From NCBI GenBank assembly GCA_016744435.1, contig JADGEJ010000008.1:38835-102834 (forward strand): 64,000 nt of DNA. Reading direction: 5' to 3'. This document shows, one piece after another, positions 54,474 to 62,489 of this stretch (within the stretch, counting starts at the first letter, position 1; each line of letters begins with the position of its first letter). The notes under the pieces are model-generated. The model did not search any database. It saw only the letters and a program-made list of their open reading frames with translations, and was not told the DNA's origin. Both the position numbers and the translations under genes were made by a program. This stretch comes from Lentibacter sp. (GTDB lineage Bacteria > Pseudomonadota > Alphaproteobacteria > Rhodobacterales > Rhodobacteraceae).

Positions 54474-56834
54474 TCAGCTCTCCATATCAAGAGCGAGGGC
54501 ATAGGCCACACGCTCGGTTTCTGTCAGCTTCACTTTGAGGGCCTGCGCATAGAGATCTTGGAACTCTTGCTGGCTGTGCAAGTCTTTGACTTTGGCTTTG
54601 TGCCAATCAAGGCCAGCTTGGTGGATGGCGCGCAGCTTGTCGTCTTGCATCAGGAGGTCATATTCTTGGCGGGTGCGCGAGGTGTTGCGCTTGATGGTGA
54701 TGTCTTTGAAGTCGCACCAGTCCATGCGGATCCAGTAGTTAAGGCCGATAGAGCGATCAACGTGCAAGGCGCGGCCACGCTGGCGCTTGATCAGGAAGCT
54801 CTCGGCGCTGCGCAGCGCATAGTGGTTGAGTTGCACAAGATCATAACCGATTGTTTTCTTGGAGCTTCTCCAGCCACCTTTGATGTAGCTCTCTGTCACA
54901 TCGCGGCCCGAGCCGTTGACCCATTTCACTTCGTCGGCCTTGTCTTCGATGACTTGGTTGGGTCTGTGGCACGATATTTTGCGATAGGCCTGCAGGTTTT
55001 TAAACATCGACTTGAAGCCCCAGACAGTGTGCGGCTTGGGGCAGTACTTGGGTGCGCAGGTGTCGAACTGGTCAATCACGAAATCATCGGAAAGCTTGTG
55101 CACATCGTTGTGACCAAACAGCCGCCATGTCATGGCGATATTGGTGGCATTTCCAGTGGCTTTGTAGAGGTCGTTGAGCGTGCCGTTGCCCGTGCGCACA
55201 TTGATGAACTCGTCAACGTCAATGTGGATGATCCACTCGGCATTCTGGATCACCGGCTCGTTGAGCGAGTTGTTCAGCGCGTGTTGCTGGGGCGAGTTGC
55301 CCTTCCATTCGTTGTTGTCACGGTGCTGGAGCACGCCCATCTCTTGCAGGCGGTCGAGCAGCTCTGTGGTGCCGTCTTCGCAGCCGTTGGTGTAGATCAG
55401 GAAGTTATCAACCCCCATAGCGCGGTGGTAGGCGACCCACTCAACAATATAGGGCGCTTCGTTTTTCATGCAGCCGACAATGACGTTGCCTGAGTTGCCC
55501 TCGGGCAGCTTGCGCACTGGCACAAAATCGTAGGGCGCTGCGAGCTCTTCCTCGTTGACGCGGCCCATGTCGTTGTGCGGGCGAATGTGGGTTGAGAGCA
55601 CGATCTGGTGGTTGACCTTGAGCTTGTCGAGCACCTTTTGCTTCTCTTTCGGAGAGTGCCCGCCGATGTGCTCGTCTGCGACCACATCATCAAAGTGGGT
55701 GGCGTCTTCGCCGATCTGGGCGGCTTCTGCCTGAAGCTCGGCGACGGGGGTCGAGTTGTTGCGGATCTGGTGGGCGAAGGCCGTCAGATATTGCGTGGCA
55801 CGGTAACCCTTACCGCCATCGACTTCGGCCCAGTCAGCCAAAGGCGCGTCCGGTTTAAGCGCCGCCTTCAAGGCAGGGAAGCGTTTGATAAGGTTGGCAT
55901 TTCCGGGTGCGAACTTCTTGGAAACCCTCGCCAATGAGCCTGCCGCAATCGGCGCGCCGCTCTCGCGGAGGTGGCCCGCCATGGTGCGCCAGAGATCACG
56001 CGGAGTGAAAAACTCTTTGGCCTGCATATATTTGATCGCGACATCGTTGAACTGCCGCACGCGGGTGACGGAAACAGCCGAGTGCACGCCGTCGGGCTTG
56101 TCGGCGTCAACCTTGCCAAGCGCGTCTTTGATGCCGAAAATCTCGTTCAGCTCTGAGGGCGCGTCTTCTGAGAGCAGGCGCGTGCGATCAAGCGGGCGCA
56201 GTGTGACGCTGTCTTTGCCAAACACGCCCTCCCAGTTTTTGACGAATGCCTCGTAGTCAAGCCAAGGGGCAGGGTGCTGAATGTCGTTGAAGAGGCCGAA
56301 GTAGGGCTGGTTTTCTTCGCGAACTTCCAGCGCATGCGCCCACCAGCCTTTGCGCGACTTGGCAAGCTCAAGCTCGGCATCAAGCGTGTTGCGGCGACCT
56401 TCCATCACTTTGCCAGCATAAAGCGGCGCAAGGATGCGCGCCTGCTCATCGACATGGGCGGTGATGTGAATGTCGCTCGACACGGCATTGAGCAGCTTTT
56501 TGAGGCGCTTGAGCTCGGACGGGGAGTGCAGCATAGAGCCGAGCTGCCCGTTGGCAAGCACCAGCATGTCTGGCTTATGCTCTTCAACTGCGCGGGTGAG
56601 TTGGAGTTCGATCTCGTCATAAAGCGCCTTTTGGGCGAGGGCGCTGGCAAAGCCACGTTTGAAGCGCACAACCCCGATAGCATCTTCGTCAGCGCAAGCC
56701 ATGTAGAGGCGAATGTGGTTCCAGTCAGGGCACATGACGCCGGATTTCTCCAAAAGCGCCTGCTTTTTCTTCAGGATCGTGCGGAAGCGATCCGAGCTTT
56801 CAGGAGTGGGGCCGATGAGGAGGTGAATACGCAT
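54474..56834 (-). CDS. fused sulfotransferase-like domain and glycosyltransferase
   Basis: A 786-residue protein of two parts. Residues about 1-300 resemble a bacterial sulfotransferase: a first strand IHLLIGPTPESSDRFRTIL, then LLEKSGVMCPDW, then HITAHVDEQARILAPLYAGK at about residue 125 in the position of the RRQ motif. The PAPS-binding P-loop (PKTGTT-type) is replaced by GPTPESSDRF, so this part may be inactive or serve recognition. Residues about 450-786 form a glycosyltransferase: VIVGCMKNEAPYIVEWVAYH, CEDGTTELLDRLQEMG, DxD-type WIIHIDVDEFINV (about 539-543) and a C-terminal YALRSAESFLIKRQRGRALH shared with its neighbours. No membrane segment. One base separates it from the sulfotransferase gene. 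Sulfotransferase similarity is judged by eye. Confidence 0.8.
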   Translation of the reverse strand: MRIHLLIGPTPESSDRFRTILKKKQALLEKSGVMCPDWNHIRLYMACADEDAIGVVRFKRGFASALAQKALYDEIELQLTRAVEEHKPDMLVLANGQLGSMLHSPSELKRLKKLLNAVSSDIHITAHVDEQARILAPLYAGKVMEGRRNTLDAELELAKSRKGWWAHALEVREENQPYFGLFNDIQHPAPWLDYEAFVKNWEGVFGKDSVTLRPLDRTRLLSEDAPSELNEIFGIKDALGKVDADKPDGVHSAVSVTRVRQFNDVAIKYMQAKEFFTPRDLWRTMAGHLRESGAPIAAGSLARVSKKFAPGNANLIKRFPALKAALKPDAPLADWAEVDGGKGYRATQYLTAFAHQIRNNSTPVAELQAEAAQIGEDATHFDDVVADEHIGGHSPKEKQKVLDKLKVNHQIVLSTHIRPHNDMGRVNEEELAAPYDFVPVRKLPEGNSGNVIVGCMKNEAPYIVEWVAYHRAMGVDNFLIYTNGCEDGTTELLDRLQEMGVLQHRDNNEWKGNSPQQHALNNSLNEPVIQNAEWIIHIDVDEFINVRTGNGTLNDLYKATGNATNIAMTWRLFGHNDVHKLSDDFVIDQFDTCAPKYCPKPHTVWGFKSMFKNLQAYRKISCHRPNQVIEDKADEVKWVNGSGRDVTESYIKGGWRSSKKTIGYDLVQLNHYALRSAESFLIKRQRGRALHVDRSIGLNYWIRMDWCDFKDITIKRNTSRTRQEYDLLMQDDKLRAIHQAGLDWHKAKVKDLHSQQEFQDLYAQALKVKLTETERVAYALALDMES

Positions 56835-56835
56835 A

Positions 56836-57501
56836 CTAGCTATCTGTCAATTCTGGTTGATTGGCGGTTACTGGGGGTGTGGGGCGGGCGTTGGCGCGGC
56901 CCCACCAGGGGAAGTCTGCTCCGATAAACGCGCCGATTTTCTGGGCGGCTTGATCGTCGGTGATGTCAAACTCAAGGAAGTTATCAGCCCCCGCAAAGAC
57001 CCGGCGCACGAAGGCATAATGCCCCGCGATCCACTTTGCGACCTGGGCCTCGTCGCCGTAGCCTTTGGGCAGGCTGGGCACATTGGCCACGGGCAAGCGT
57101 AGCGTGCCAAGGTTTGTCCAACGCATGATGGAGTTGGCCGTTTTGGCGGGGTCGCGCGTGTTGAGCAGAAACTTGGTGTCAGGGTGGTGCTTGAGGATAG
57201 CCTCAAGAAAGGCCCAGTCGGTTTGCGGCCAGAGGCTATGTCTAAGCCCTGCATGGCTTAGCTCGTTAAAGGCGCGGAACATGCCGAGGCGCTTGAGCGG
57301 ATCACCGCTGTCAAAATAGTCACGATACATGATCGTGCCGAGGTGCTTGCCATGCAGGCTTTCGTCATCTGTCTGGCGTTTGCGCACCTTCCAGTCAGCC
57401 GTGCTGATGCTGGCGCGGCGCAGGGCCCGTGTCAGCGTTGTGGTGCCTGTCTTGGGGAGGCCGAGGTTTATGATCTTGAAATCACTCACAGTTTCCCTCA
57501 C
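56836..57501 (-). CDS. P-loop sulfotransferase family protein
   Basis: A 221-residue protein with a PAPS 5'-phosphosulfate loop, INLGLPKTGTTTLTRALRRA (residues 12-31), and the 3'-phosphate region FLLNTRDPAKTANSIMRW. This is a standard small bacterial sulfotransferase, likely acting on a carbohydrate given the context. It overlaps the upstream glycosyltransferase gene by four bases. Confidence 0.88.
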   Translation of the reverse strand: MRETVSDFKIINLGLPKTGTTTLTRALRRASISTADWKVRKRQTDDESLHGKHLGTIMYRDYFDSGDPLKRLGMFRAFNELSHAGLRHSLWPQTDWAFLEAILKHHPDTKFLLNTRDPAKTANSIMRWTNLGTLRLPVANVPSLPKGYGDEAQVAKWIAGHYAFVRRVFAGADNFLEFDITDDQAAQKIGAFIGADFPWWGRANARPTPPVTANQPELTDS

Positions 57502-58529
57502 GCGGGCAGGCCGATGAGCTCACGCACTCCGGCTTCAAGCGGCGGGTAGGGCGAGGCAGTTTGCAACTGGTGGCGCATGTCTTGATAGGTTTTCTGTGCC
57601 ATAAGCTCTTCAAGCTTGGCACGGTGCAGCGCGACGCATTCGTCGTGTAACTCGCTGATACCTTTGAGCTCCTTGAGTTTTGCCATCTCTTTGGCGAGCG
57701 ACTTGGAGTAGCGCAGGATGCTGTCGTCAAAGTGGGCGTTGTCGTTGCGTTCGCGCCAGTAGGTGTCGTCAAACTCGCGGAACTCGCGGTTAACGTCGCC
57801 ACGGTCATTTTTGACCAGATAGCTGTCAAGTGAGCGCAGTGCATAGTGGTTGAGCGTGGCGTAGTCGCGCGCGCCCTTGGTGGGAAACTTGCGAATGCGG
57901 CGCTTGTTGACACGTTTGATGAACTGGATCGGCACATCACGCCCCGAGCCATCTTTCCACGAAGGTTGCTTGCGGCGCGGCACGTCTTCGTCGTGAAACG
58001 GGCGGTGCGCTCCGAAGTAGTTGATCGGGAAATCTTCGCGAACAAGTGTCTTCACCTCGATCGCCATTTCGCCTGTCCAGATGTCGGGGTTGTGGGAGCG
58101 CAGGAACTGCTCGATCACCGGCTTGTCTTCAAACACTTCGATGCCGTCATTGGCCATGAACTGGAAGGTCACGGAAATGCACTGCGGGTTCTTGCAGGCC
58201 TTGATCAGCGCAGGGATGGTGTTGTCGCCAACATGGATGTTGAGGAACTCGTCGACATCAGCCACCCAGACCCAGTCGGCTTTTTTGATAACAGGCTGGC
58301 GGCGCGACTTTTTCAGCGCCTCCATCTGGTAGTTGCGCCCCTCAGCGGGGTTGGGCAGGGAGTTGACGATGCCGTGCTCTTCAAGCTTGGCGAGCAGGCG
58401 GTCTGTGCCATCGGAGCAGTCGTTGTGGTAGAACAAAAAGTCCGTCACGCCGATAACGCGGTTGTAGGCGATCCATTCCAAAAGGAACGGCCCCTCGTTT
58501 TTCACGCAAGTGAGTGCCGTGATACGCAT
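57498..58529 (-). CDS. glycosyltransferase family 2-like protein
   Basis: A 343-residue protein: ITALTCVKNEGPFLLEWIAY, HNDCSDGTDRLLAKLEEHG, DxD-type WVADVDEFLNIHVG (91-95) and HYALRSLDSYLVKNDRGDVN. Same family as the glycosyltransferases at 52708 and in the fusion. First gene of the operon. Start at 58529 (MRITALTCVKN) preceded by nothing stronger than a short purine run; an ATG at 58628 would add 33 residues with no similarity. Confidence 0.87.
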   Translation of the reverse strand: MRITALTCVKNEGPFLLEWIAYNRVIGVTDFLFYHNDCSDGTDRLLAKLEEHGIVNSLPNPAEGRNYQMEALKKSRRQPVIKKADWVWVADVDEFLNIHVGDNTIPALIKACKNPQCISVTFQFMANDGIEVFEDKPVIEQFLRSHNPDIWTGEMAIEVKTLVREDFPINYFGAHRPFHDEDVPRRKQPSWKDGSGRDVPIQFIKRVNKRRIRKFPTKGARDYATLNHYALRSLDSYLVKNDRGDVNREFREFDDTYWRERNDNAHFDDSILRYSKSLAKEMAKLKELKGISELHDECVALHRAKLEELMAQKTYQDMRHQLQTASPYPPLEAGVRELIGLPA

Positions 58530-58758
58530 TATACGCGCCCCGCATATCTGCTGGTCTTGGTCTGCATCTGCTGCCCGCCGCCTTATGTGCCTGCCTTTGG
58601 TGGCATTTTGGCACGTTATTGTTTCCATAAATTATGCCAGTTGCGCGATTCATCGTCAATCTTTGCGAGCACTTTTGCGAAAATGGAAACAATAGTGGGG
58701 TTTTCGTGTCGGGAATGCCGATTTGATCTGGATCAATGCGACAGTTTGTGCGCATGAT

Positions 58759-58774
58759 ATTCAAATATCAGAAT
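58759..58774 (+). promoter_or_regulatory. ATTC-N8-GAAT operator of SqrR/BigR type
   Basis: ATTCAAATATCAGAAT lies 19 bases before the YeeE/YedE start codon and matches the ATTC-N8-GAAT site known for the sulfide-responsive repressor SqrR of Rhodobacter and related to BigR. The inner GATATT/AAATATC also pairs. The regulator gene is not in this window. Confidence 0.55.
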
Positions 58775-58792
58775 GTAACGGAGGCGAAAGCT

Positions 58793-59344
58793 ATGACACT
58801 TGATTGGAAGCTGGGCGGCGTGCTGCTTGGGCTGGTATTTTTCGCGGCAGTGCTGCTTGTTAAGCCGATTGGCGTGAGCACGCAGTTTGTCATTTTGGAT
58901 GGCATTATTGGCGATGTTGTGAACAGCGAGTTGGTGACGCAGACGGAAGAGGGCTATACCTCGACCAACGCTTATTTGGCCAAGTCAAAAGGCAAATATG
59001 CGAAGTCTGTCGCCAACCCACTGAACTACTCGTTTGTCTTTGTACTGGCGATGATGCTCGGCGCGTTTTTGTCGAACATGGCCAAAGGCGGCTTGAGTGC
59101 CGACGAGCGCAACATCCCGCAGATCTGGCGCAACAGCTTTGGCGAGACGCCGATGAAGCGCTACGCCGTTGTGTTCGCAAGCGGCTTTATCGTGCTGTAC
59201 GGCGCGCGCCTCGCGGGCGGCTGCACCTCGGGCCACATGATGAGCGGCATGATGCAGACGTCACTGTCAGGCTACATCTTTGCGGCGGGCGCCTTCGCAG
59301 CCGCCGTGCCTGTGGCGATGTTTATGTACCGGAAGGAGAACTGA
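58793..59344 (+). CDS. YeeE/YedE sulfur transporter, first half
   Basis: A 183-residue protein with about four membrane segments. The motif GARLAGGCTSGHMMSGMMQ holds the conserved cysteine of YeeE/YedE (TsuA-like) transporters that carry thiosulfate or sulfur species. Single-half proteins encoded in pairs are common in proteobacteria (PmpA/PmpB-like). ATG at 58793 preceded by GGAGGCGAAAGCT. The next gene is the second half, one base on. Confidence 0.9.
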   Translation: MTLDWKLGGVLLGLVFFAAVLLVKPIGVSTQFVILDGIIGDVVNSELVTQTEEGYTSTNAYLAKSKGKYAKSVANPLNYSFVFVLAMMLGAFLSNMAKGGLSADERNIPQIWRNSFGETPMKRYAVVFASGFIVLYGARLAGGCTSGHMMSGMMQTSLSGYIFAAGAFAAAVPVAMFMYRKEN

Positions 59345-59345
59345 T

Positions 59346-59930
59346 ATGTCCCTTATTCTTGCAATCGTGATTGGCGCCGCTTTTGGCGCGGTGCTTGACC
59401 GGGTCGGCGCGACCAGCCCGAACTGGATCGGAAAAATGCTGGCGCTGACCAACCTGAACCTGATGAAAACCATCTTGCTGGCGATCGGCACAGGCTCGGT
59501 TCTGATGTTCGCAGGCCAGATGGCCGGCTTGGTTGATGTGGGTCACATGAGCGTAAAAGCGGCCTATGCAGGCGTGTTTATCGGCGGCTTGATGCTCGGC
59601 ACGGGCTGGGCGGCTGGCGGCTATTGCCCCGGCACGGGCGTCTGCGCGGCGGCCTCGGGGCGTAAAGACGCATGGGTCTTTATTGCGGGCGGTTTGCTCG
59701 GCGCGGCGGCCTATATGGCGACATACCCAGCGTGGAAAGCCAGCGGCATGCTCGACAGTATCGCAGGTGGCAAAGTAACGCTCGGCACGGTGCCCGGCGC
59801 GAAATATGACGGGCTGATGGCGATGTCTGGCGACGTGCTTGGCATCATCCTTGGCGCGGCATTCATTGTGATCGCGATCATCCTGCCAGAGCGGATTGGC
59901 GGCGGTGGCGTGGCTGTGCCTGCTGAGTGA
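59346..59930 (+). CDS. YeeE/YedE sulfur transporter, second half
   Basis: A 194-residue protein with about five membrane segments and the second cysteine motif GTGWAAGGYCPGTGVCAAASG. Together with the upstream half it should form one transporter. The two genes are translated together; the terminator at 59948 follows. Confidence 0.9.
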   Translation: MSLILAIVIGAAFGAVLDRVGATSPNWIGKMLALTNLNLMKTILLAIGTGSVLMFAGQMAGLVDVGHMSVKAAYAGVFIGGLMLGTGWAAGGYCPGTGVCAAASGRKDAWVFIAGGLLGAAAYMATYPAWKASGMLDSIAGGKVTLGTVPGAKYDGLMAMSGDVLGIILGAAFIVIAIILPERIGGGGVAVPAE

Positions 59931-59947
59931 TCGCTAGTGTGAAACTT

Positions 59948-59980
59948 AAAACGGCCCTCGTGAAAAGCGGGGGCCGTTTT
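59948..59980 (+). terminator. intrinsic terminator of the sulfur transporter pair
   Basis: AAAACGGCCC (59948-59957) pairs with GGGCCGTTTT (59971-59980); 10-bp stem ending in T run. Confidence 0.8.
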
Positions 59981-59997
59981 GCGTTGTGACGTTGGAG

Positions 59998-60022
59998 TTG
60001 AGTATTTTTACGAAGAAAAAGC
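59998..60022 (+). repeat. 3' purine-rich element, copy 5 (partial)
   Basis: TTGAGTATTTTTACGAAGAA followed by AAAGCC matches only the second half of the element (GATATTTTT plus GAAAGAAAAAG). Hairpin part missing; the preceding terminator may replace it. Confidence 0.35.
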
Positions 60023-60616
60023 CTAGCCGGGCCTTCTGGCGATAAAGTCGATCAGCGCGGACTGACCGGAGTGGCCACGGCCTTCAGAGATGTCGGCCTC
60101 GTATTCGTGGCTTTCCAGAACTTCCCATCCCGGGAAGAGGCCGCGCAAGACAACATCAGTATACATATTGTCAACAAAGGGCGGGCCGCCTGTTTTGTAC
60201 TCTAGTTGTTTGGGGGTGTAGCCGTGCAGCAGCATTAAGCCACCCGGCGCGAGCGCGCTGGCCATTTTCTTGAATAGAGCGCGGCGCAGCGTTGGATTGA
60301 CGAACTGGATGAAGATGCCTGCAACAACATCGTATTGCTCGGGGTAGTCATAGGCGAGCACGTCAACATCGCGAAAATCGACGGTGACGTCGCGCGCCTT
60401 GGCTAAGGCGCGGGCTTTGGCTATGGCGGATGGGGCAAACTCGAGTGCTGTGACTTTGAGCCCAAGCTGGGCCATATAGACAGAGTTGCGCCCTTCACCG
60501 TCAGCCACGCAAAGCGCTGTTTGGCCTGCCGTGAGATGGTGTGCGTGAGTTTTCAGAAATGCGGCGGGCTCAGTTCCGAAGACATAGTCTGGGGTTTGAA
60601 AGCGGTCTTCCCACAT
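60023..60616 (-). CDS. class I SAM-dependent methyltransferase, TehB-like
   Basis: A 197-residue methyltransferase. It starts MWEDRFQTPDYVFGTEPAAF, a pattern of the TehB/thiopurine-methyltransferase-like group; motif I is CVADGEGRNSVYMAQLG, and VDFRDVDVLAYDYPEQYDVV follows. Substrate unknown; TehB acts on tellurite, others on small thiols. The ATG at 60616 has GAGGAGCCCCCAA upstream. Confidence 0.85.
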   Translation of the reverse strand: MWEDRFQTPDYVFGTEPAAFLKTHAHHLTAGQTALCVADGEGRNSVYMAQLGLKVTALEFAPSAIAKARALAKARDVTVDFRDVDVLAYDYPEQYDVVAGIFIQFVNPTLRRALFKKMASALAPGGLMLLHGYTPKQLEYKTGGPPFVDNMYTDVVLRGLFPGWEVLESHEYEADISEGRGHSGQSALIDFIARRPG

Positions 60617-60634
60617 TTGGGGGCTCCTCAAAGT

Positions 60635-60664
60635 AAAACGCCCCGCGCAGGGGCAGGGCGTTTT
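60635..60664 (-). terminator. intrinsic terminator of infC
   Basis: AAAACGCCC (60635-60643) and GGGCGTTTT (60656-60664) form a stem that, read on the minus strand, ends in TTTT, 28 bases after the infC stop. Confidence 0.7.
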
Positions 60665-60691
60665 GGAAATCAGGCCCAAAATCAGGCCAGT

Positions 60692-61246
60692 TTATTTGCT
60701 CGCAGTTGGCCCGATGATCATGATCATCTGGCGGCCTTCCATCTTCGGCATGTTCTCAATTTTGCCAAGCTCTGCTTCGGTCACGTCTTTAGCAACGCGC
60801 TCAAGCAGTTCACGGCCCAAATTCTGGTGTGCCATCTCGCGGCCACGGAAGCGCAGTGTAATCTTCACTTTGTCACCGTTCTCAAGGAACTTGGTCACGT
60901 TGCGCATCTTGACGTTATAGTCGTTGATGTCGGTGTTCGGGCGGAACTTGACCTCTTTGAGCTCGATGATCTTTTGCTTTTTACGGGCTTCGGCTTCGCG
61001 CTTTTGCTGTTCATATTTGAACTTGCCGAAATCCATGATCTTGCAAACGGGCGGGCTGGCGTTGGGCGAAATTTCGACCAAGTCGAGCTCGGCTTCGTCA
61101 GCCATGCGCATGGCTTCAGCGGGGCTAACGACGCCCACGTTTTCGCCTTCGGCGCCAATCAGGCGGATTTCAGAGCTTGTGATGCGATCATTGACGCGGG
61201 GGCCAGTGTCGCGCTGCGGAGGCGCGTTGTGAGGTCTGCGGGCTAT
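60692..61246 (-). CDS. infC: translation initiation factor IF-3, apparent ATA start
   Basis: A 184-residue protein from ATA at 61246, the length of IF-3 (E. coli 180). It opens [20 protein letters not shown], with the conserved GPRVNxxI, then the linker [20 protein letters not shown] and the C-domain ending [16 protein letters not shown]. No ATG, GTG or TTG is suitably placed. AAGGAACAAAACC precedes the ATA with ideal spacing, and IF-3 genes are known to use rare starts such as ATT for autoregulation. IF-3 discriminates against non-canonical starts, so its own rare start gives feedback. A longer frame from 61444 starts with unrelated sequence. Confidence 0.9.
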   Translation of the reverse strand: MARRPHNAPPQRDTGPRVNDRITSSEIRLIGAEGENVGVVSPAEAMRMADEAELDLVEISPNASPPVCKIMDFGKFKYEQQKREAEARKKQKIIELKEVKFRPNTDINDYNVKMRNVTKFLENGDKVKITLRFRGREMAHQNLGRELLERVAKDVTEAELGKIENMPKMEGRQMIMIIGPTASK

Positions 61247-61485
61247 GGTTTTGTTCCTTATGTGATGAACCACGATGTCGGCTGGCAGGGTAGACTTGGG
61301 GGGCAGGGGTTTCAACCCCGATAATTGGCATCGATAATGGGCCCGATGATTGCCTCTGCCGATCGGCTGAAATGAGCTTATGAGCGCGGGTTTCCCCCTT
61401 GTGTCTTTTGCAGGGCTGATGCATGTGGCACGAGCAAGGTGCAATCGGCTTACTTGAGTTGTGCCAAACCTAAGGGGAAAGAGTT

Positions 61486-62286
61486 ATGAAGAATTTACTT
61501 TGGATCGTACTTGCTGCCATCGTTTTGGGCGTGGGCTACTATGTGTATTCCGGCCAAGATGTTATGGAAGCCGTTGAATCTGTGACAGAAACTGTCACTG
61601 AAGCAGCTCCAGTTGAGGCCGTTACCGACGCCGCTTCAGACGCTGCCGAAGGCGTAACTGACGCCGTGAGCGATGCCGTTGATACGGCGACAGAGGCAGC
61701 CAGCGAAGCAGTTGAAGCAACGACAGAAGCCGCCTCAGACGCAGCGACAGCGGCTACAGAGACAGCAACTGACGCGGTTGAAGCGACGACGGAAGCAGCC
61801 AGTGATGCCGCGACAGCGGCTACAGAGACAGCAACTGACGCGGTTGAAGCGACGACAGATGCAGCGGCAGCAACGACTGAAGCCGCCTCTGACGCCGCGA
61901 CCGCGGTTACTGAAACAGCAACTGACGCAGTTGAAGCGACAACAGATGCAGCCACAGACGCAGCGACTGCGGTTACTGAGACAGCAACTGACGCAGTTGA
62001 AGCGACAACAGATGCAGCGGCAGCAACGACTGAAGCCGCCTCTGACGCCGCGACCGCGGTTACTGAAACAGCGACAGAGGCAGCCACCGAGAGCGCAGGC
62101 TCAATGGCAGACTTGCTGACAGCTGACGGATTCAACCTTGAAAAAGTTAGCGAAATGATCGACGGCACCGACAAAATCGGCGCGATGCAGAAGGGCCTTC
62201 TGAAGAAGGGTCTTGAGAAAGCTCAGGAAAACCCTGAAGCGCTTCAGGCGATCCTCGACAAAGTGAAAGAAGCGATGGGCATGTAA
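61486..62286 (+). CDS. membrane-anchored alanine-rich repeat protein
   Basis: A 266-residue protein. The N-terminus has a membrane anchor (LLWIVLAAIVLGVGYYVY, residues 4-21). Residues about 30-205 consist of 11-residue-like repeats of Ala, Thr, Glu, Asp and Val (TEAASDAATAATETATDAVE). This part should form a long acidic amphipathic helix like LEA or apolipoprotein repeats. A short ordered C-terminal helical domain (DLLTADGFNLEKVSEMIDG, then MQKGLLKKGLEKAQ) ends it. A segment of at least 61 bases at 61858-61919 recurs exactly at 62011-62072 (period 153), a recent internal duplication. It is probably periplasmic or surface-exposed. Function unknown. ATG at 61486 preceded by GGGGAAAGAGTT. Confidence 0.85.
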   Translation: MKNLLWIVLAAIVLGVGYYVYSGQDVMEAVESVTETVTEAAPVEAVTDAASDAAEGVTDAVSDAVDTATEAASEAVEATTEAASDAATAATETATDAVEATTEAASDAATAATETATDAVEATTDAAAATTEAASDAATAVTETATDAVEATTDAATDAATAVTETATDAVEATTDAAAATTEAASDAATAVTETATEAATESAGSMADLLTADGFNLEKVSEMIDGTDKIGAMQKGLLKKGLEKAQENPEALQAILDKVKEAMGM

Positions 62287-62306
62287 GCCAGCCGCCTCAC
62301 GGTGAC

Positions 62307-62337
62307 AAAGCCCTGCTCGCGAGAGTGGGGCTTTTTT
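62307..62337 (+). terminator. intrinsic terminator of the repeat protein gene
   Basis: AAAGCCC (62307-62313) pairs with GGGCTTT (62328-62334), followed by TTT; 14-base loop. Confidence 0.75.
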
Positions 62338-62342
62338 ATGCC

Positions 62343-62432
62343 GTTAACAAAGCGACTCGGGGTGAAAAACGCCGTGCCTACACTATGCAGCAACCTATGC
62401 AGCTATCTGTGCATAACGCGTATGCACAGTTT
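62343..62432. repeat. iteron-like intergenic repeat, copy C
   Basis: GTTAAC (62343-62348), GTGCCTAC at 62374, TATGCAGC twice, TGCATAACG and TATGCACAGTTT. Between convergent gene ends. Same order as copies at 4840 and 40948. Confidence 0.7.
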
Positions 62433-62489
62433 GCGCGGGTTGCGGCACCTGCGAGAGTGTTGCCTAAGCGTTCGCAGCACTCGTGCGCG

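Noticed and set aside
61539..62174. Long open frame antisense to the alanine-rich repeat protein
   Set aside because: It exists only because the repeated codons on the plus strand lack stops in the opposite frame; the plus-strand gene has the start site, the terminator and a sensible protein.
61486..62286. CRISPR array
   Set aside because: The repeats are in frame, code for a continuous protein and have no constant repeat-spacer pattern.
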